This document shows positions 1 to 9,739 of a stretch of DNA of 64,000 bases, piece by piece (within the stretch, counting starts at the first letter, position 1; each line of letters begins with the position of its first letter). The position numbers were made by a program, and so were the translations under genes. The stretch is taken from NCBI GenBank assembly GCA_019828595.1, contig JAHQRK010000022.1, forward strand, positions 1,054,001-1,118,000. The letters are read 5' to 3'. A model generated the notes under the pieces. The model ran no database searches and was not told the DNA's origin. It was given only the letters and a program-made list of their open reading frames with translations. Origin of the DNA: Aphanomyces cochlioides (lineage: Eukaryota > Oomycota > Saprolegniomycetes > Saprolegniales > Verrucalvaceae).

Positions 1-379
1 CAGGCGTTTGCATCGGAAGGTAATCGAGTTCTGGCGAGAATTCTGGACTCATGTGCGAGCGCACGACCGCTTGCATGCCTTGGACTTTGTTCGAGATGAC
101 TGCATGGAGAGTTTCGCACTGATTTCCTTCGTCGTGGAAGATTTCAAGGAGTGCTTCATCGTCTTCAATCCACACGACGGCGTCGTCGACAAGTCGGCAG
201 AGCACATATTCAGTCGACTTCGCTGGCAAGAATGTGGCAAATAGCTGTGGAAACAGCCTCATGCCGACCGCACACACGTAGTTGGCATCGAGAAGCACGC
301 GTGTGACTCCTGTCATTTGTGGAAACGTCAGGGAGCAGACGCGGCCGAGCGCGGCATTGATCTGGCCTTCGCCTCCCAT
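1..379 (-). CDS. Partial unknown protein, open at the left edge
   Basis: An open frame starts at an ATG at 379 and runs off the window, giving at least 126 codons without a stop. The peptide begins MGGEGQINAALGRVCSLTF and uses mostly C- or G-ending codons (GGC, GCC, CTC, GTC), unlike the surrounding AT-rich spacers, which supports real coding. I do not recognise a family; there is an acidic stretch (WIEDDEALLEIF) and no obvious membrane segment. The frame stays open upstream of the ATG for about 20 codons behind a pyrimidine-rich CAG, so a 5' exon ending in an intron is possible. A TATATAAA-like string lies 10-20 bases before the ATG. The gene lies in the same direction as the PPR-TrmB gene 230 bp to its right. 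Confidence 0.6.
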   Translation of the reverse strand, partial: MGGEGQINAALGRVCSLTFPQMTGVTRVLLDANYVCAVGMRLFPQLFATFLPAKSTEYVLCRLVDDAVVWIEDDEALLEIFHDEGNQCETLHAVISNKVQGMQAVVRSHMSPEFSPELDYLPMQTP

Positions 380-607
380 CTGCGCGCTTTTTATATAACT
401 GAGACAAAAACAGATTAAGATAACAGAGATGTATCATTTTATCAAAATGTGCATCAATATCTTGACATTTGTATGCCAAATTAGATTTTATTAAATGAAG
501 ACGATGTCACTTCGCCGTCCCCAAACGCGTTCAGGAACAATCTTCTGGCTCACTTTCTCTTTTTCTCTCCAGGGTACACACCACAGAAAAAGGCGCAACA
601 GTCATGC

Positions 608-2566
608 TCAAGAAGATGCGCGCGCAATTGAGAGAAAGTACGTGCCTCGACTTGCGCGAATGTTGTCGTGTTTCGCCAGTCGATCGAAGTAGGAAGACGA
701 ATGTTCATCTGCAACGCCGCATTCTTTCGGGGGATGACCCATGTAGATGTGGATTGCGCCAATGGATTCGACGGTTTGCTGCTTTTTCAAGCGCACGCCT
801 TCCACATCCGTCAATTTTGCGACGGTCTTGAGGAGTAAAGTCGCATACCATTTGTTGTCTGTGACAATGGTGAGACGTCCCCCTGGCTTCAAAAGTTGCA
901 CGCAATCGGTGAAGAAGGGCTGCGTGAGAAGGTGTTTTGCTTGCGTTGTGGCTGCAGCACCTCCTGTTTGCTGGGGTGGTTCTGGCTGGTTGATAAAGAT
1001 AAAATCGGCCAAATCAGTCTCGAGAAGGTCACGAATAGCCATTGCAGCATCGCCACCAACGATGCACAAGTTGTCAACGCCACTGAAGACTGCGTGGGTA
1101 AAGACCTGGTAGACGCGGTCATGACGGATTTCCATGGCCATCCACCGTGCTTGAGGGTCTTTTTTAGCTTGGGAAACAATCCATTCACCAGCACCGCTAC
1201 AGATTTCAATCTTGAGTGGGTAAGCCTTGGCCTCTTTGCCAAAAACCTTGCGGAGCCTCAAGCGATTTGACTCTTCGCGCAGTCTGGATGAAAATTTGTC
1301 CTCGATGTTGTTCTCCTTGTTATGCTTCTTGAGGAGAGCTCGAAGGCCCATAGAGTCCAAAACTTTCACGGAACAAGATGCTGCCAAGGGTTTATCATCT
1401 TGGACAAGCGGGAGCAAGAAGATTTTCTTGAACATGTCAATCAATGTAGCAGTGTCATGGTTGTACGCTTCCATGGCGGTCAGTTCGCGACGCAAATCTG
1501 CACGTTTGATCTTCAAAAAGACAGCAAGCGATTCCTTGCGCGACGCCGAGTCAGTACCCCAGCCACGCTTGCCACCTTCCTCAACAGGAGCATCCTTGTC
1601 ATTGTCTGGTTGTTTTTCCTCCTGTTCGAGACAGACTCGAGTCATGGCGATATACTTCTCAGCAGTGTCACGATCCCCCAGAAGCATCGCAGCTCGTGCA
1701 AGATTCAGCAGTGTAGACGAGTTCTCACTCACTTGAGAGCCACTTGCCAAGATCCCTTTGCCGAAAAGATTGAGAGCCTTCTTGAGCTGGAGATTGCGGC
1801 AAAGGAGAGCGATCATGTATTCCCAAGTGGATGCATCGGGTGTTAACTTCCATCGACCAAGCGTCTTCTCAAATATAGTCTCGGCAGTCGCAACGTCACC
1901 TACGAGAATACATCCGCGCAAGAGAGTGTTGACTGTGCGGACATTGAGTGGCACTTTGCTGGCTTCCATTTCAGCCACAATCTCCATGGCTTTGGTCAAT
2001 TGCCCTTCGCCGCAAAGTCCCTTGAGCAGAGTCGTATACGCAACGACATCGGGTTTGATTCCAGCTTCTTTCATTGACGAAAAGACTGTCCAGGCTTGAT
2101 CCATGTCACCGCATCGGACACACACATTCATCATGTTGACATACGTGTACGAATTGGCCAACTTGCGGGCGACTGCATTGTCAAATGCAGCTTGGGCTTC
2201 TTGGAATTGCTTTCGGCTTGCAAATTGTGCAATCGACTGGTTGATTTCAACAGTCTCAGGGTTGTCCTTCTTATGCTTCTTGCGGGCGCCGTTGTCATTA
2301 GCTGCCTGGCGCTTCTTCGGATGGGGTTTCTGGGTGGAAATGGTCGATGGAGACTTTCCTGGTGCTGAATTTGGCCGTTTAAATGGTTTCTGTGACTGGC
2401 TCTTGGCATGCTTTGGCTTGCCCTTATCGCCGGCCTTAGAATGGCCCGCGTGTGCGGCCTTTTGCTGGGGTTTCTTGTCCCGAGGACCGTGCTGTTGCCC
2501 TGCCATGTCGATCCTGACCACCACGAACAAAGAACTAGAATAAAACGATTTGATTGGTTCAACCAT
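608..2566 (-). CDS. PPR repeat protein fused to a TrmB-like tRNA (guanine-N7) methyltransferase domain
   Basis: A single uninterrupted frame of 652 codons from an ATG at 2566. A second in-frame ATG at 2506 (Met21, MAGQQHGPRDKK) is an equally good start and may be the true one, since the lysine-rich low-complexity tail begins there. Residues about 20-105 are basic and disordered. About 105-330 hold pentatricopeptide repeats (for example NSYTYVNMMNVCVRCGDMDQ and IKPDVVAYTTLLKGLCGEGQ). About 440-652 resemble the TrmB SAM-dependent fold: a degenerate motif I (EICSGAGEW), an acidic residue after motif I (AMEIRHDR), LKPGGRLTIVTDNKWYATLL near the C-terminus. The usual FPDPW loop reads FINQPEPP, so catalysis is uncertain. 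Known TrmB enzymes make m7G46 in tRNA; PPR tracts bind RNA. Inference: an RNA-guided or organellar tRNA methyltransferase. Confidence 0.85.
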   Translation of the reverse strand: MVEPIKSFYSSSLFVVVRIDMAGQQHGPRDKKPQQKAAHAGHSKAGDKGKPKHAKSQSQKPFKRPNSAPGKSPSTISTQKPHPKKRQAANDNGARKKHKKDNPETVEINQSIAQFASRKQFQEAQAAFDNAVARKLANSYTYVNMMNVCVRCGDMDQAWTVFSSMKEAGIKPDVVAYTTLLKGLCGEGQLTKAMEIVAEMEASKVPLNVRTVNTLLRGCILVGDVATAETIFEKTLGRWKLTPDASTWEYMIALLCRNLQLKKALNLFGKGILASGSQVSENSSTLLNLARAAMLLGDRDTAEKYIAMTRVCLEQEEKQPDNDKDAPVEEGGKRGWGTDSASRKESLAVFLKIKRADLRRELTAMEAYNHDTATLIDMFKKIFLLPLVQDDKPLAASCSVKVLDSMGLRALLKKHNKENNIEDKFSSRLREESNRLRLRKVFGKEAKAYPLKIEICSGAGEWIVSQAKKDPQARWMAMEIRHDRVYQVFTHAVFSGVDNLCIVGGDAAMAIRDLLETDLADFIFINQPEPPQQTGGAAATTQAKHLLTQPFFTDCVQLLKPGGRLTIVTDNKWYATLLLKTVAKLTDVEGVRLKKQQTVESIGAIHIYMGHPPKECGVADEHSSSYFDRLAKHDNIRASRGTYFLSIARASS

Positions 2567-2649
2567 ATCCTACAAAGGAACTTGATTGGCGGAGAAAAGC
2601 CAACATTGGTCCTCAAAAGAAAAAGTGCCAATCTTCAATACACCTTCGC

Positions 2650-3431
2650 ATGAACTTCTGTCTTATTGCAGAACATGCAGATCGAATGGTCGAAGCCCTG
2701 CAAGGTTTGAAGAAAGTAAAAAGCAGAGCGACGATGGAAGAAGGCCAAAGCTACGTTTGAAGCCACAAGAAGCTCCATGGTGGATCGAAACACCCGAAGC
2801 GTCGACTTGATTTTGAATTTTTTGCCAAGGAATAGTCCCCGAGGAGTATTGATATATACCGACGGATTCAAGACGAGCATATTAAGAACTGCCTGCACGA
2901 TTTTCAGACCTTCGGATCCTCGACAAGTTTGTTTACAACACGAACCACCAATTTGGAAAATCGACCCTTGTATACCATCTCCTAGAGAAAATCAGGACCG
3001 TCGAAGTGGTCTTTTATCGTGTGGAAAAAATGCAAATTGTAGCCAATGTGTTGTTCTGGGCTGCCCTTGGCAAATATTTTGACATGGATTTTCACATTTC
3101 CAGCTCCAACAAATACTAGAGCTCGTGGCGACTGGTGTCATCTTAGGGCGAGAGTGACGACGAAGACGATGCGGCCGAGTCAAGCGATAGCGACGACGAC
3201 TTCATCACTGAAGACGAAATCCAATCGCTTGATTACATCAAAGTCAACAAAGCATCCGCGCTTTACGCAAATGACAACAAGGGGTTCCTGGAACTCCATG
3301 GATTGATTCGTGACGAAATTGCGTCTCTTTCTGGAAAAATTGTGCACAATGTTCAGCAATACAAGCCTGACGTGTCTACAATGAGTCGATGGTCAACAAC
3401 AAAATTCCTCAATATTGTGTTTTTGCTTTAA
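2650..3431 (+). pseudogene. Decayed protein-coding gene with an acidic region, several frameshifts
   Basis: Coding-like peptides occur in all three plus frames in the right order but never in one frame. From 2650: MNFCLIAEHADRMVEALQGL; then LKPQEAPWWIETPEAS; then RSIDIYRRIQDEHIKNCLHD; then VEVVFYRVEKMQIVANVLFW and KYFDMDFHISSSNKY before stops near 3118 and 3144. A clean 95-codon frame at 3147-3431 begins GESDDEDDAAESSDSDDD and continues EIQSLDYIKVNKASALYAND to a TAA. TTAG just before 3147 could be a splice acceptor, so one break might be an intron, but the other shifts are not explained that way. Family not recognised. It diverges from the promoter side of the PPR-TrmB gene. Confidence 0.5.
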
Positions 3432-3459
3432 ATTTCTATTTTTTGCGTGATTTCTCAAT

Positions 3460-3511
3460 GCGGTTCAAGGAGTCATTGAGGTGATTTCACCTCAATGACT
3501 CCTTGAACCGC
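3460..3511. repeat. Perfect 25-bp inverted repeat with a 2-nt loop
   Basis: Bases 3460-3484 are exactly complementary to 3487-3511, separated only by TT. The arms begin GCGGTTCAAGGAGTCATTGA. It lies 28 bp after the stop codon of the decayed gene at 2650-3431. It could be a transcript-end hairpin, the terminal remnant of a foldback element, or the fused ends of a deleted transposon. Confidence 0.85.
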
Positions 3512-3945
3512 GCCACAGAAAAAATATGGCGATAAGCTTCTTTAAAGCGGATCCGCCCTAGCTCTACTATTACTTATCATCAATTTTAAGCATTATTCGT
3601 CGTTGTGACGAGCAAAATCCAATGCGTTGTCGCTTTTAACCCACTATTTCATCCAGGATTTGTGAAATCGTCATGCAGAAGTTAGTGAGCATTTTACACC
3701 GTCAAAACAGCCGTATCTTGCGCCACACGCTCCTCGCGGCTTCCTTAAGAGTAATTTGAATCATCTCGTCTGTCTGCATGAGCGGACGAGCGTGGACAAA
3801 GGAGCATGATGTTCAGGGGTGTCTCTTGTTTATAATTGACCAATCAAATCAATTTATATAATATTTTTATCCAATCAGATGCGTGATCGATTGGCGGCGC
3901 GATTCGACTGGCGTGATTCGATTGCGGAAATTTGTACCAAATCGT
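3512..3945. other. Intergenic, no gene seen
   Basis: AT-rich sequence with stops in all frames. It contains several CCAATCA-like strings near 3838-3878 that could be CCAAT-type promoter elements, but there is no recognisable gene for them to serve. Confidence 0.4.
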
Positions 3946-4241
3946 CAATACTATTAAGGGCCTGTCTGGCAACCGAAAATATTAAAATAAATAGGTCCAA
4001 AATGCCATTTTGAGGCCAAATTCAATATTTAGGTCAAAATATGAACTTGTTTATCTCCAAGAGTTTTGCACCAAATCCAATATTTTTGGTTGGGATATAC
4101 TCACTGGAGGCTTCCAAAATGCCATTTTACGAGATGGAGGTTTTACCTCTATTTTGAATATGCCATAAATAGTTGATCCCAATTTAGCTGAAAATGGCAT
4201 GTTGATTTTGAATTTTTGCCAGACGCACCCTAATAGTATTG
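3946..4241. mobile_element. Candidate MITE, about 296 bp, with terminal inverted repeats
   Basis: The left end CAATACTATTAAGGGCCTGT and the right end read in reverse complement (CAATACTATTAGGGTGCGTC) match over about 26 bp, both continuing into CTGGCAA. The interior is AT-rich and noncoding, with repeated AAAATGCCATTTT strings at about 3999 and 4117. There is no coding capacity. The superfamily is not assignable; the GGGYSYGTCTGGCAA-like ends look most like a hAT or unclassified MITE. Confidence 0.55.
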
Positions 4242-4898
4242 GTTTTTTGGGAATTGGAAATCACAATGTGGTGCAATTGTACAACGTGGTCCCATTATTG
4301 ACCGTGAACGAACGGGGAAGTGAGTCAAGGTTGAATATTTTAATCACTGCTTGCCTTCGTACCGCACAACTTTAACAAAGTGTGAAGGATATGAGAAAGG
4401 AAGATCGAGCAGCTCGCATCTATATTTTGATGCACGGTAGCATTACAATTGGAAGCTCTTCCCATGTTCTGAATTTTGCAAATTTGCTTGAAATGGAAGT
4501 CTTATTCGAAGAGCCGTCTTGTCAAGTGAGGTCCACCTCCCTCATCATTCCAAGAATTTTTATGGCGATGCTGCAATTTTTTAGAGATGTCACTGTCTTC
4601 AGAGTTATATCTTGATTGCATTTACCATACGACACCAGTGAAATTAATTTCATAATCCACGCTGGAAAACACGATAACTCGAGTAAGCATGAGGGCCACA
4701 TCAATGCGTGCTATCAATGCACTTCTGAAAGACATATTGATTCAGCGCTTGGTGTATCGCCATTCGCAATGTGGGCTTTATCCAAAAATCAGCAAATTCG
4801 CGCCATCATCTGCCATGGCATCCGCCTTCGAAGATTCCAAAAACACTTAAAGCATGTATCTAGCTTGTAATGAAAAATTTCCAAAAAAATTCGTCCCT
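4242..4898. other. Intergenic, no gene seen
   Basis: No frame here has convincing composition or recognisable motifs. The longest open frames lack an ATG at the start or cover few codons. Confidence 0.4.
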
Positions 4899-4982
4899 GC
4901 ATTGATGCCCGAGTGGTCTAAGGGGGTTGACTTAAGATCAACTAGACGTACGTCTGCGTGGGTTCAAACCCCACTCAATGCA
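4899..4982 (+). tRNA. tRNA-Leu (anticodon UAA)
   Basis: 84 nt that fold as a type II tRNA. The acceptor stem pairs GCATTGA with TCAATGC, followed by discriminator A. The D arm carries CCCGAGTGG. The anticodon stem GTTGA/TCAAC encloses CTTAAGA, which gives anticodon TAA. There is a long variable arm (TAGACGTACGTCTGC), and a perfect T arm GTGGG-TTCAAAC-CCCAC. The long variable arm and TAA anticodon identify leucine. No intron is seen. Confidence 0.95.
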
Positions 4983-4985
4983 TTC

Positions 4986-4999
4986 TTTTCTCCCTTTTT
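4986..4999 (+). terminator. Pol III T-run terminator after tRNA-Leu
   Basis: TTTT begins 4 nt after the tRNA end and a second run of five T follows at 4995-4999, the usual RNA polymerase III stop signal. Confidence 0.75.
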
Positions 5000-5474
5000 C
5001 ACACTTTGCAGTAAGTTTTATACTGCCACCGCGAATTTCAGTACAACTTCAGGGAGAATCAGACACTTCGTACTCACTGTCCAACTAACATTATACAAGC
5101 ACTCAAATCCCTCAAGATTGCAAAGAAAGGATGATAGAATGCTATTTTAATCCGGGATATTATTGGACCAGAAGTTCGACATTGTGACGCCCTCACGTGG
5201 TCGTAATTTTCCCAACGACCTACGCTTGAAGCCCCTTGCGAAGACTACTTCTGGATTTACAACCGCTGCAACAGTCACAAAAGAGAGGTACTGTAATTAT
5301 GAACAAGGATAACTCAGTGGTTTAACACAGGCTTTGCTTTTGAAGGTCAATATAGAAATATTACTTCCCCCAGCCAAGGAGTCTGTCTCCATGACAACAA
5401 GTATGTTGCTCGCATCCATCATAGTCATCAATACAGTTGAGCAAACGACTGCGACTTCAATTTTGATCACGTTG

Positions 5475-6046
5475 TTAGCTATTTGCAAGGCCAATTGTCC
5501 TCAGGGGAGACGGTTCGTCTGCTTGTCGTATTAAAGCCCACTTGGCTTCAATTTCACTCAATTGTCTTGGATTTAGCACGAGCATGGGTTGCGGTGGCTT
5601 GTCTTCGTCCTCGTCAGACTCTTCAATGATCACACACGGCATATATTTGTCAACTGGAGGACGGCGCGACTGGCGCGTATGGGCAGACGTGATGTGCTCG
5701 AGAATACAAGCTAGACAAACCTTTTCAGTCTCTCGACGTGCATGCCGCCACTGTCCAATGCAATCACTGCAGAATACCTAGGCATGATAGGCACTTAGAG
5801 ACATGTACACCCAACAAAGCAGCCAACCTCACCACAAGTGAGGCAGTGTGTCTTCCTCCGTAGGGCGTGGAAAGGCTTGGAGCAATAATGGCATTGACTG
5901 CGGCCGACGTCATCAACAGGTAGACCTCGTGCTTGATCCCTCGCCGACTTGGCAGCAAGAAACCAAGCGTACATGCACCAGAGGGAATCAAGTTTGGACC
6001 ACTCTGCGAGTACTGGATGCGTGAACTCTGAGGTTGCAACTTCAAC
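5475..6046 (-). CDS. FYVE-related zinc-finger protein, two exons, 5' end uncertain
   Basis: Exon 5828-6046 (open from 6046; first internal ATG at 5974) encodes EWSKLDSLWCMYAWFLAAKS then RSQCHYCSKPFHALRRKTHC. Exon 5475-5777 continues VFCSDCIGQWRHARRETEKV and CLAC, ending at TAA 5475-5477. They join in frame across a 50-nt intron (5778-5827, GTTGGC...CCTAG) to give the ordered Cys/His pattern of a FYVE-type finger: CxxC, RRKxHCxxC, CxxC, CxxC. The typical RR/KHHCR box is reduced to RRKTHC and no WxxD is seen, so PI3P binding is uncertain. The C-terminus has an acidic IIEESDEDEDKPPQ patch. Upstream of 6046 there is a TGA and then AT-rich DNA, so either a further 5' exon is missing or the gene is truncated. 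It is the neighbour and probable relative of the FYVE gene at 6556-7312. Confidence 0.65.
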
Positions 6047-6063
6047 TCACATCCCATAGGCAA

Positions 6064-6555
6064 CTTTTAACTTATTTTTAGTATACATATTATTACCAAA
6101 TATTGTGTTTGGTGTTGTTTAAATATTTGACACTGTCATGTACTTAACTTTATTCAGACTTTATATAGTCCGCAAAATTCTCAAATTACCTTGGTTCAGT
6201 TTCTATATATTTTATATGAAGATAATTCATTTGGATACATTACAAAAATAAATAACGAATTTTGGGAAAATATGCATTGTTTAAAACAATAGAATTTTGA
6301 ATTCCAGCTTGGGCAATGGGCTGGATGGAGAATGTGAGAGACGACAGGAAGAGGCATTCGCCTTTCGGCCTATTTCGTAGTCATTGAAACACACCGTAGG
6401 AAGACAACATCAAAGTGCCGCACGTGCAGTGTTGGCGCACGGTTGACGCCACCACATTGCACGGCAATTCCTTGCAGAACTCTTGAATTGACAATAAAGA
6501 TGGAGATGTGAAAGGACACATTAAATACACCATAAGTTACAACGAAGCTGCCTTT
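6064..6555. other. AT-rich intergenic spacer between two FYVE genes
   Basis: About 490 bp with no credible open frame or RNA gene. It serves as the 5' side of one FYVE gene and the 3' side of the next. Confidence 0.4.
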
Positions 6556-7312
6556 TTACTCGGCTGGAGAGAGCGCGGTGTCAAAGTCCTCCTCCGTCGA
6601 GAGCTGCGTGTCGTTTAGTCGGAGAGCCGACGCTTGTTTGCGGAGATTTTCATAGTAGCTCTTGTAAAACGTATCGACGGACGCGGCGAGATCTTCGCTT
6701 TCGAGGATTGGCATGGATTGCGTTGTTGGTGATGGCAAATGACAATCCGCATTCATGCTCTGTTTGTAAAGCGAGTCAAAGCAATAATGACAGATCCGCT
6801 GTTTGGTTGTGGAATTGGTGCGCCATAGATCGGTGCATTCCTTGCAAAAGCCCTCGCAGCACGACGCGCATTTGATTTTTCGGCGCAAGAGTGAAAACGG
6901 CTTGTGGCAGCTCAAGCAATGGCTGCGATGGTTTCTCGGAAGCCCAGCATCGTGTAGCTCGCGGTTTTCCGCATGGATCTTTTCGCCATCACGTACATCG
7001 ACAACATGTCGGTGGCCTTTTTGAAAATGCGCTCGTTGGCGAAGTGTCCGCGTTGGACCAATCGAATGCGCTCCACCCGGGAAATGAGAGCTGAGTGTGC
7101 AATTCACATCAGATTTGAATCCTTGGTTGGAATCGACAGCTGACTAAGGATGTTAGTGGCCGGCAACTCGCACGACTCTCTCCGTCTACAAGATTCAAAC
7201 ATCTGGCACAGATGGCCTGGCCTATGATGCTTGACATCGAAAGTTGCGCAGGATTCGCTGTCCTGGGCACCTGACAAGTTGCAACAGGACGCTCTGAATG
7301 ATATCGCAGCAT
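6556..7312 (-). CDS. FYVE-related zinc-finger protein, probably two exons
   Basis: The main exon 6556-7143 encodes RSHCLSCHKPFSLLRRKIKC, ASCCEGFCKECTDLWR and KQRICHYCFDSLY: an eight-ligand FYVE-like finger (CxxC, RRKxKCxxC, CxxC, CxxC) closely resembling its neighbour at 5475-6046. In this frame the upstream side has a TAG at 7146-7144 directly inside CACTAACATCCTTAG, a textbook branch point plus acceptor. Removing 7144-7189 (46 nt, GTAGAC...TTAG) joins in frame to a 41-codon exon from ATG 7312 (MLRYHSERPVATCQ) that itself has a CARC pair. The donor is not strong and other first exons are possible. The predicted protein is about 236 aa. FYVE fingers bind endosomal PI3P; this divergent one may not. 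Confidence 0.65.
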
Positions 7313-8414
7313 AGTGTTTATTGAAGGTGATGCAAGCGGGGTTTCCCTTGCGTTTTTATCTTTTCGTACTTTGATGTGTAATCCATAATGGAGACTGGAA
7401 TGTGAGCCATAGATTCTGTTGCTACTGTTGGTGGTGTTGTGTACCCCGGGCGAGCCCCTTGCGTACAATAAACGAACTCGATCGTCGAATTCGTCACGTG
7501 CATTCGCACCGCGATGTGGGGGTTTCAATGAGGATCACACAACGAAAAAATGATTCTTGTACGAATTGGAGGGGACGACACACAAACGACACTGCGCCTC
7601 GTATGCGTACAGGATCAGAAGCATAAAGGCAGGGCTGCTGCCACAGACTGTATGTTCCTGTTCCCTGGTGATCATCTCTTAGCATAACATGAATCCCATT
7701 GCCCCATCACACGTGTGCTTGCATCTACAGTTGTTTTGTGACCGAAGCAAGTCGGGAAATTGCTTGGCCTCGTGGTTATCAGCCAAGCTTTATGATCGTG
7801 AGAATGACCTAGATATATTTTTGTAGAGGCTGGTGGGCGTGGCAAAAGTCGCAGTAACATTCTCCTCTCGATTGCAAATGTCCGCTCTCCGTTGGAATCT
7901 TCTTCCGTGAAGGTACCACGACAAAATTTGTCCTCAATCAAGGGCGGCCAACTGTAAAGAGACTGTCGTTTCTTTTGACTAACAATACTTCGTCGGACGC
8001 ATGAACGAGGGAACGACTTGAACATGACCTTTAGCACCAGTATGAATTGTAATCGCCATGATGAGAATGTTTTCATCACAAGCAAACTTGAAGTTTCGAC
8101 AGCACATAGAATGGATTTACCCAAAATCCACGCACCACTTATAGTAGAACTAACAACTTAACAAATTCCAGGGAAACTTTAGTGCGTTGGAGCTTGGTGT
8201 GTAAACAATAGCAATGAGGCAGCGGGACGCAACAAGGCGACAGATTTTATGATCATGAGCAAGACCCATTGCCTGCTCGTTGATGGGAATACGACCTGAT
8301 CATTTTGAATGACAAATGCGTCGATTTGCTGTATCAAACTTTCACTGGGATTCTTGAATTGAAAGATTTGCTTGATTCACACTTGTCAACAGTCCATCAT
8401 TGATTACATATGGC
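7313..8414. other. No convincing gene
   Basis: The longest frame is a minus-strand stretch at 7672-8124 (150 codons) that lacks an ATG at its head and shows no recognised domain. It might hold unrecognised upstream exons of the FYVE gene to its left, but I cannot support any. Confidence 0.35.
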
Positions 8415-9739
8415 TTAATGGATGCCTCGCTTGGCGTTCAAAGTCTTGACGACTTCGTCCATGAAAGGTTCAGTGGTCAAATATTGGTCAGGGGTGACGT
8501 TGGACGTGCCGTGGACGCAGATAGCCAAATCCTTGGTCATGTGGCCAGCTTCGACTGTTTCAATCACAGCAGCTTCCCAGTCGTGGGTAAATTGGATCAA
8601 TTCTTGGTTGCCATCCAATTTACCACGTTGAGCAAGACCACGGGTCCAGGCGTACATGGAAGCAATAGGGTTGGTCGAGGTGGCCTTACCCTTTTGGTAT
8701 TCGCGCCAGTGGCGAGTGACGGTACCGTGGGCAGCTTCAGCTTCGACAGTCTTGCCATCAGGAGCAAGCAACACCGAAGTCATGAGGCCGAGTGAGCCAT
8801 AACCTTGGGCGACAATGTCGGATTGGACATCACCGTCGTAGTTCTTGCAAGCCCAGACGAATCCACCATCGGACTTGAGGGCTTGGGCAACCATGTCGTC
8901 AATCAAACGGTGGGTGTATCGAATGCCAGCAGCATCGTACTTGGACTTGTATTCGTTTTGGTACACTTCTTCAAAGATGTCCTTGAAGCGACCATCGTAC
9001 TTCTTCAAGATTGTGTTCTTGGTGCTCAAGTACAAATCTTGCTTCTTGGTCAAAGCGAAAGCCAAGCAAGAGTGAGCGAAGGCGTAGATGGATTCGTCTG
9101 TGTTGTACATGGCCAAACCGACACCGGGGCCCTTGTAGTCGTAGACTTCCCACGATTGAGGCTTGCCACCATCAGCAGGGGTGAAGGTCATTTCAAACTT
9201 GCCAGGGCCAGGGGCAACGAAGTCTGTGCACTTATATTGGTCACCGAAGGCATGACGGCCAACGACGATGGGCTTCTTCCAGCCAGGAACCAAACGAGGG
9301 ACGTTGGAAATAACGATGGGTTCACGGAACACCGTGCCGTTCAAGATGTTACGGATGGTACCGTTGGGGGACTTCCACATCTTCTTCAACTTGAATTCCT
9401 TGACACGTTCTTCATCGGGGGTAATGGTGGCGCACTTAATACCGACGTTGAATTCCTTGATGGCGTGGGCGGCATCAATCGTGACTTGATCGTTTGTGGC
9501 ATCACGGTGAGGCAAGCCCAAGTCAAAGTATTCGATCTTCAAGTCCAAGTTGGGGTGGATGAATTTCGTCTTGATTTGATCCCAGATGACGCGGGTCATT
9601 TCATCACCGTCCAAATCCACGACAGGGTTGGCAACGGCAATCTTCTTAGCAGAAGAGACTATCGAATTCATGGTAAATCAGCCTGAATCATGGAGCTTTA
9701 ATACATACAAGAGCGGCGGGCAATGGCCTTGGCGATCAT
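8415..9739 (-). CDS. Mitochondrial NADP-dependent isocitrate dehydrogenase, two exons
   Basis: Catalyses isocitrate + NADP to 2-oxoglutarate + CO2 + NADPH. The large exon 8415-9658 carries strong family signatures: [20 protein letters not shown] (substrate-binding serine and arginines), [20 protein letters not shown], and [20 protein letters not shown] with the metal-binding aspartates. An ATG inside this exon region (9671) would give a 418-aa protein starting [10 protein letters not shown], but those first codons look like intron. A 50-nt GTATGT...GATAG intron (9659-9708) with a CTGAT branch site joins in frame to a 31-nt exon starting at ATG 9739, giving 424 aa beginning [16 protein letters not shown]. 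This is a typical arginine-rich mitochondrial presequence with an RRSFSSA processing region, preceded by an in-frame TGA. The family and function are secure; the small exon is inferred. Confidence 0.93.

Noticed and set aside
7672..8124. 150-codon minus-strand frame as a gene
   Set aside because: No ATG at its head, no recognised motif, and composition like the surrounding spacer.
8805..9686. 293-codon plus-strand frame opposite the IDH gene
   Set aside because: It is the shadow of the strongly conserved IDH coding sequence on the other strand.
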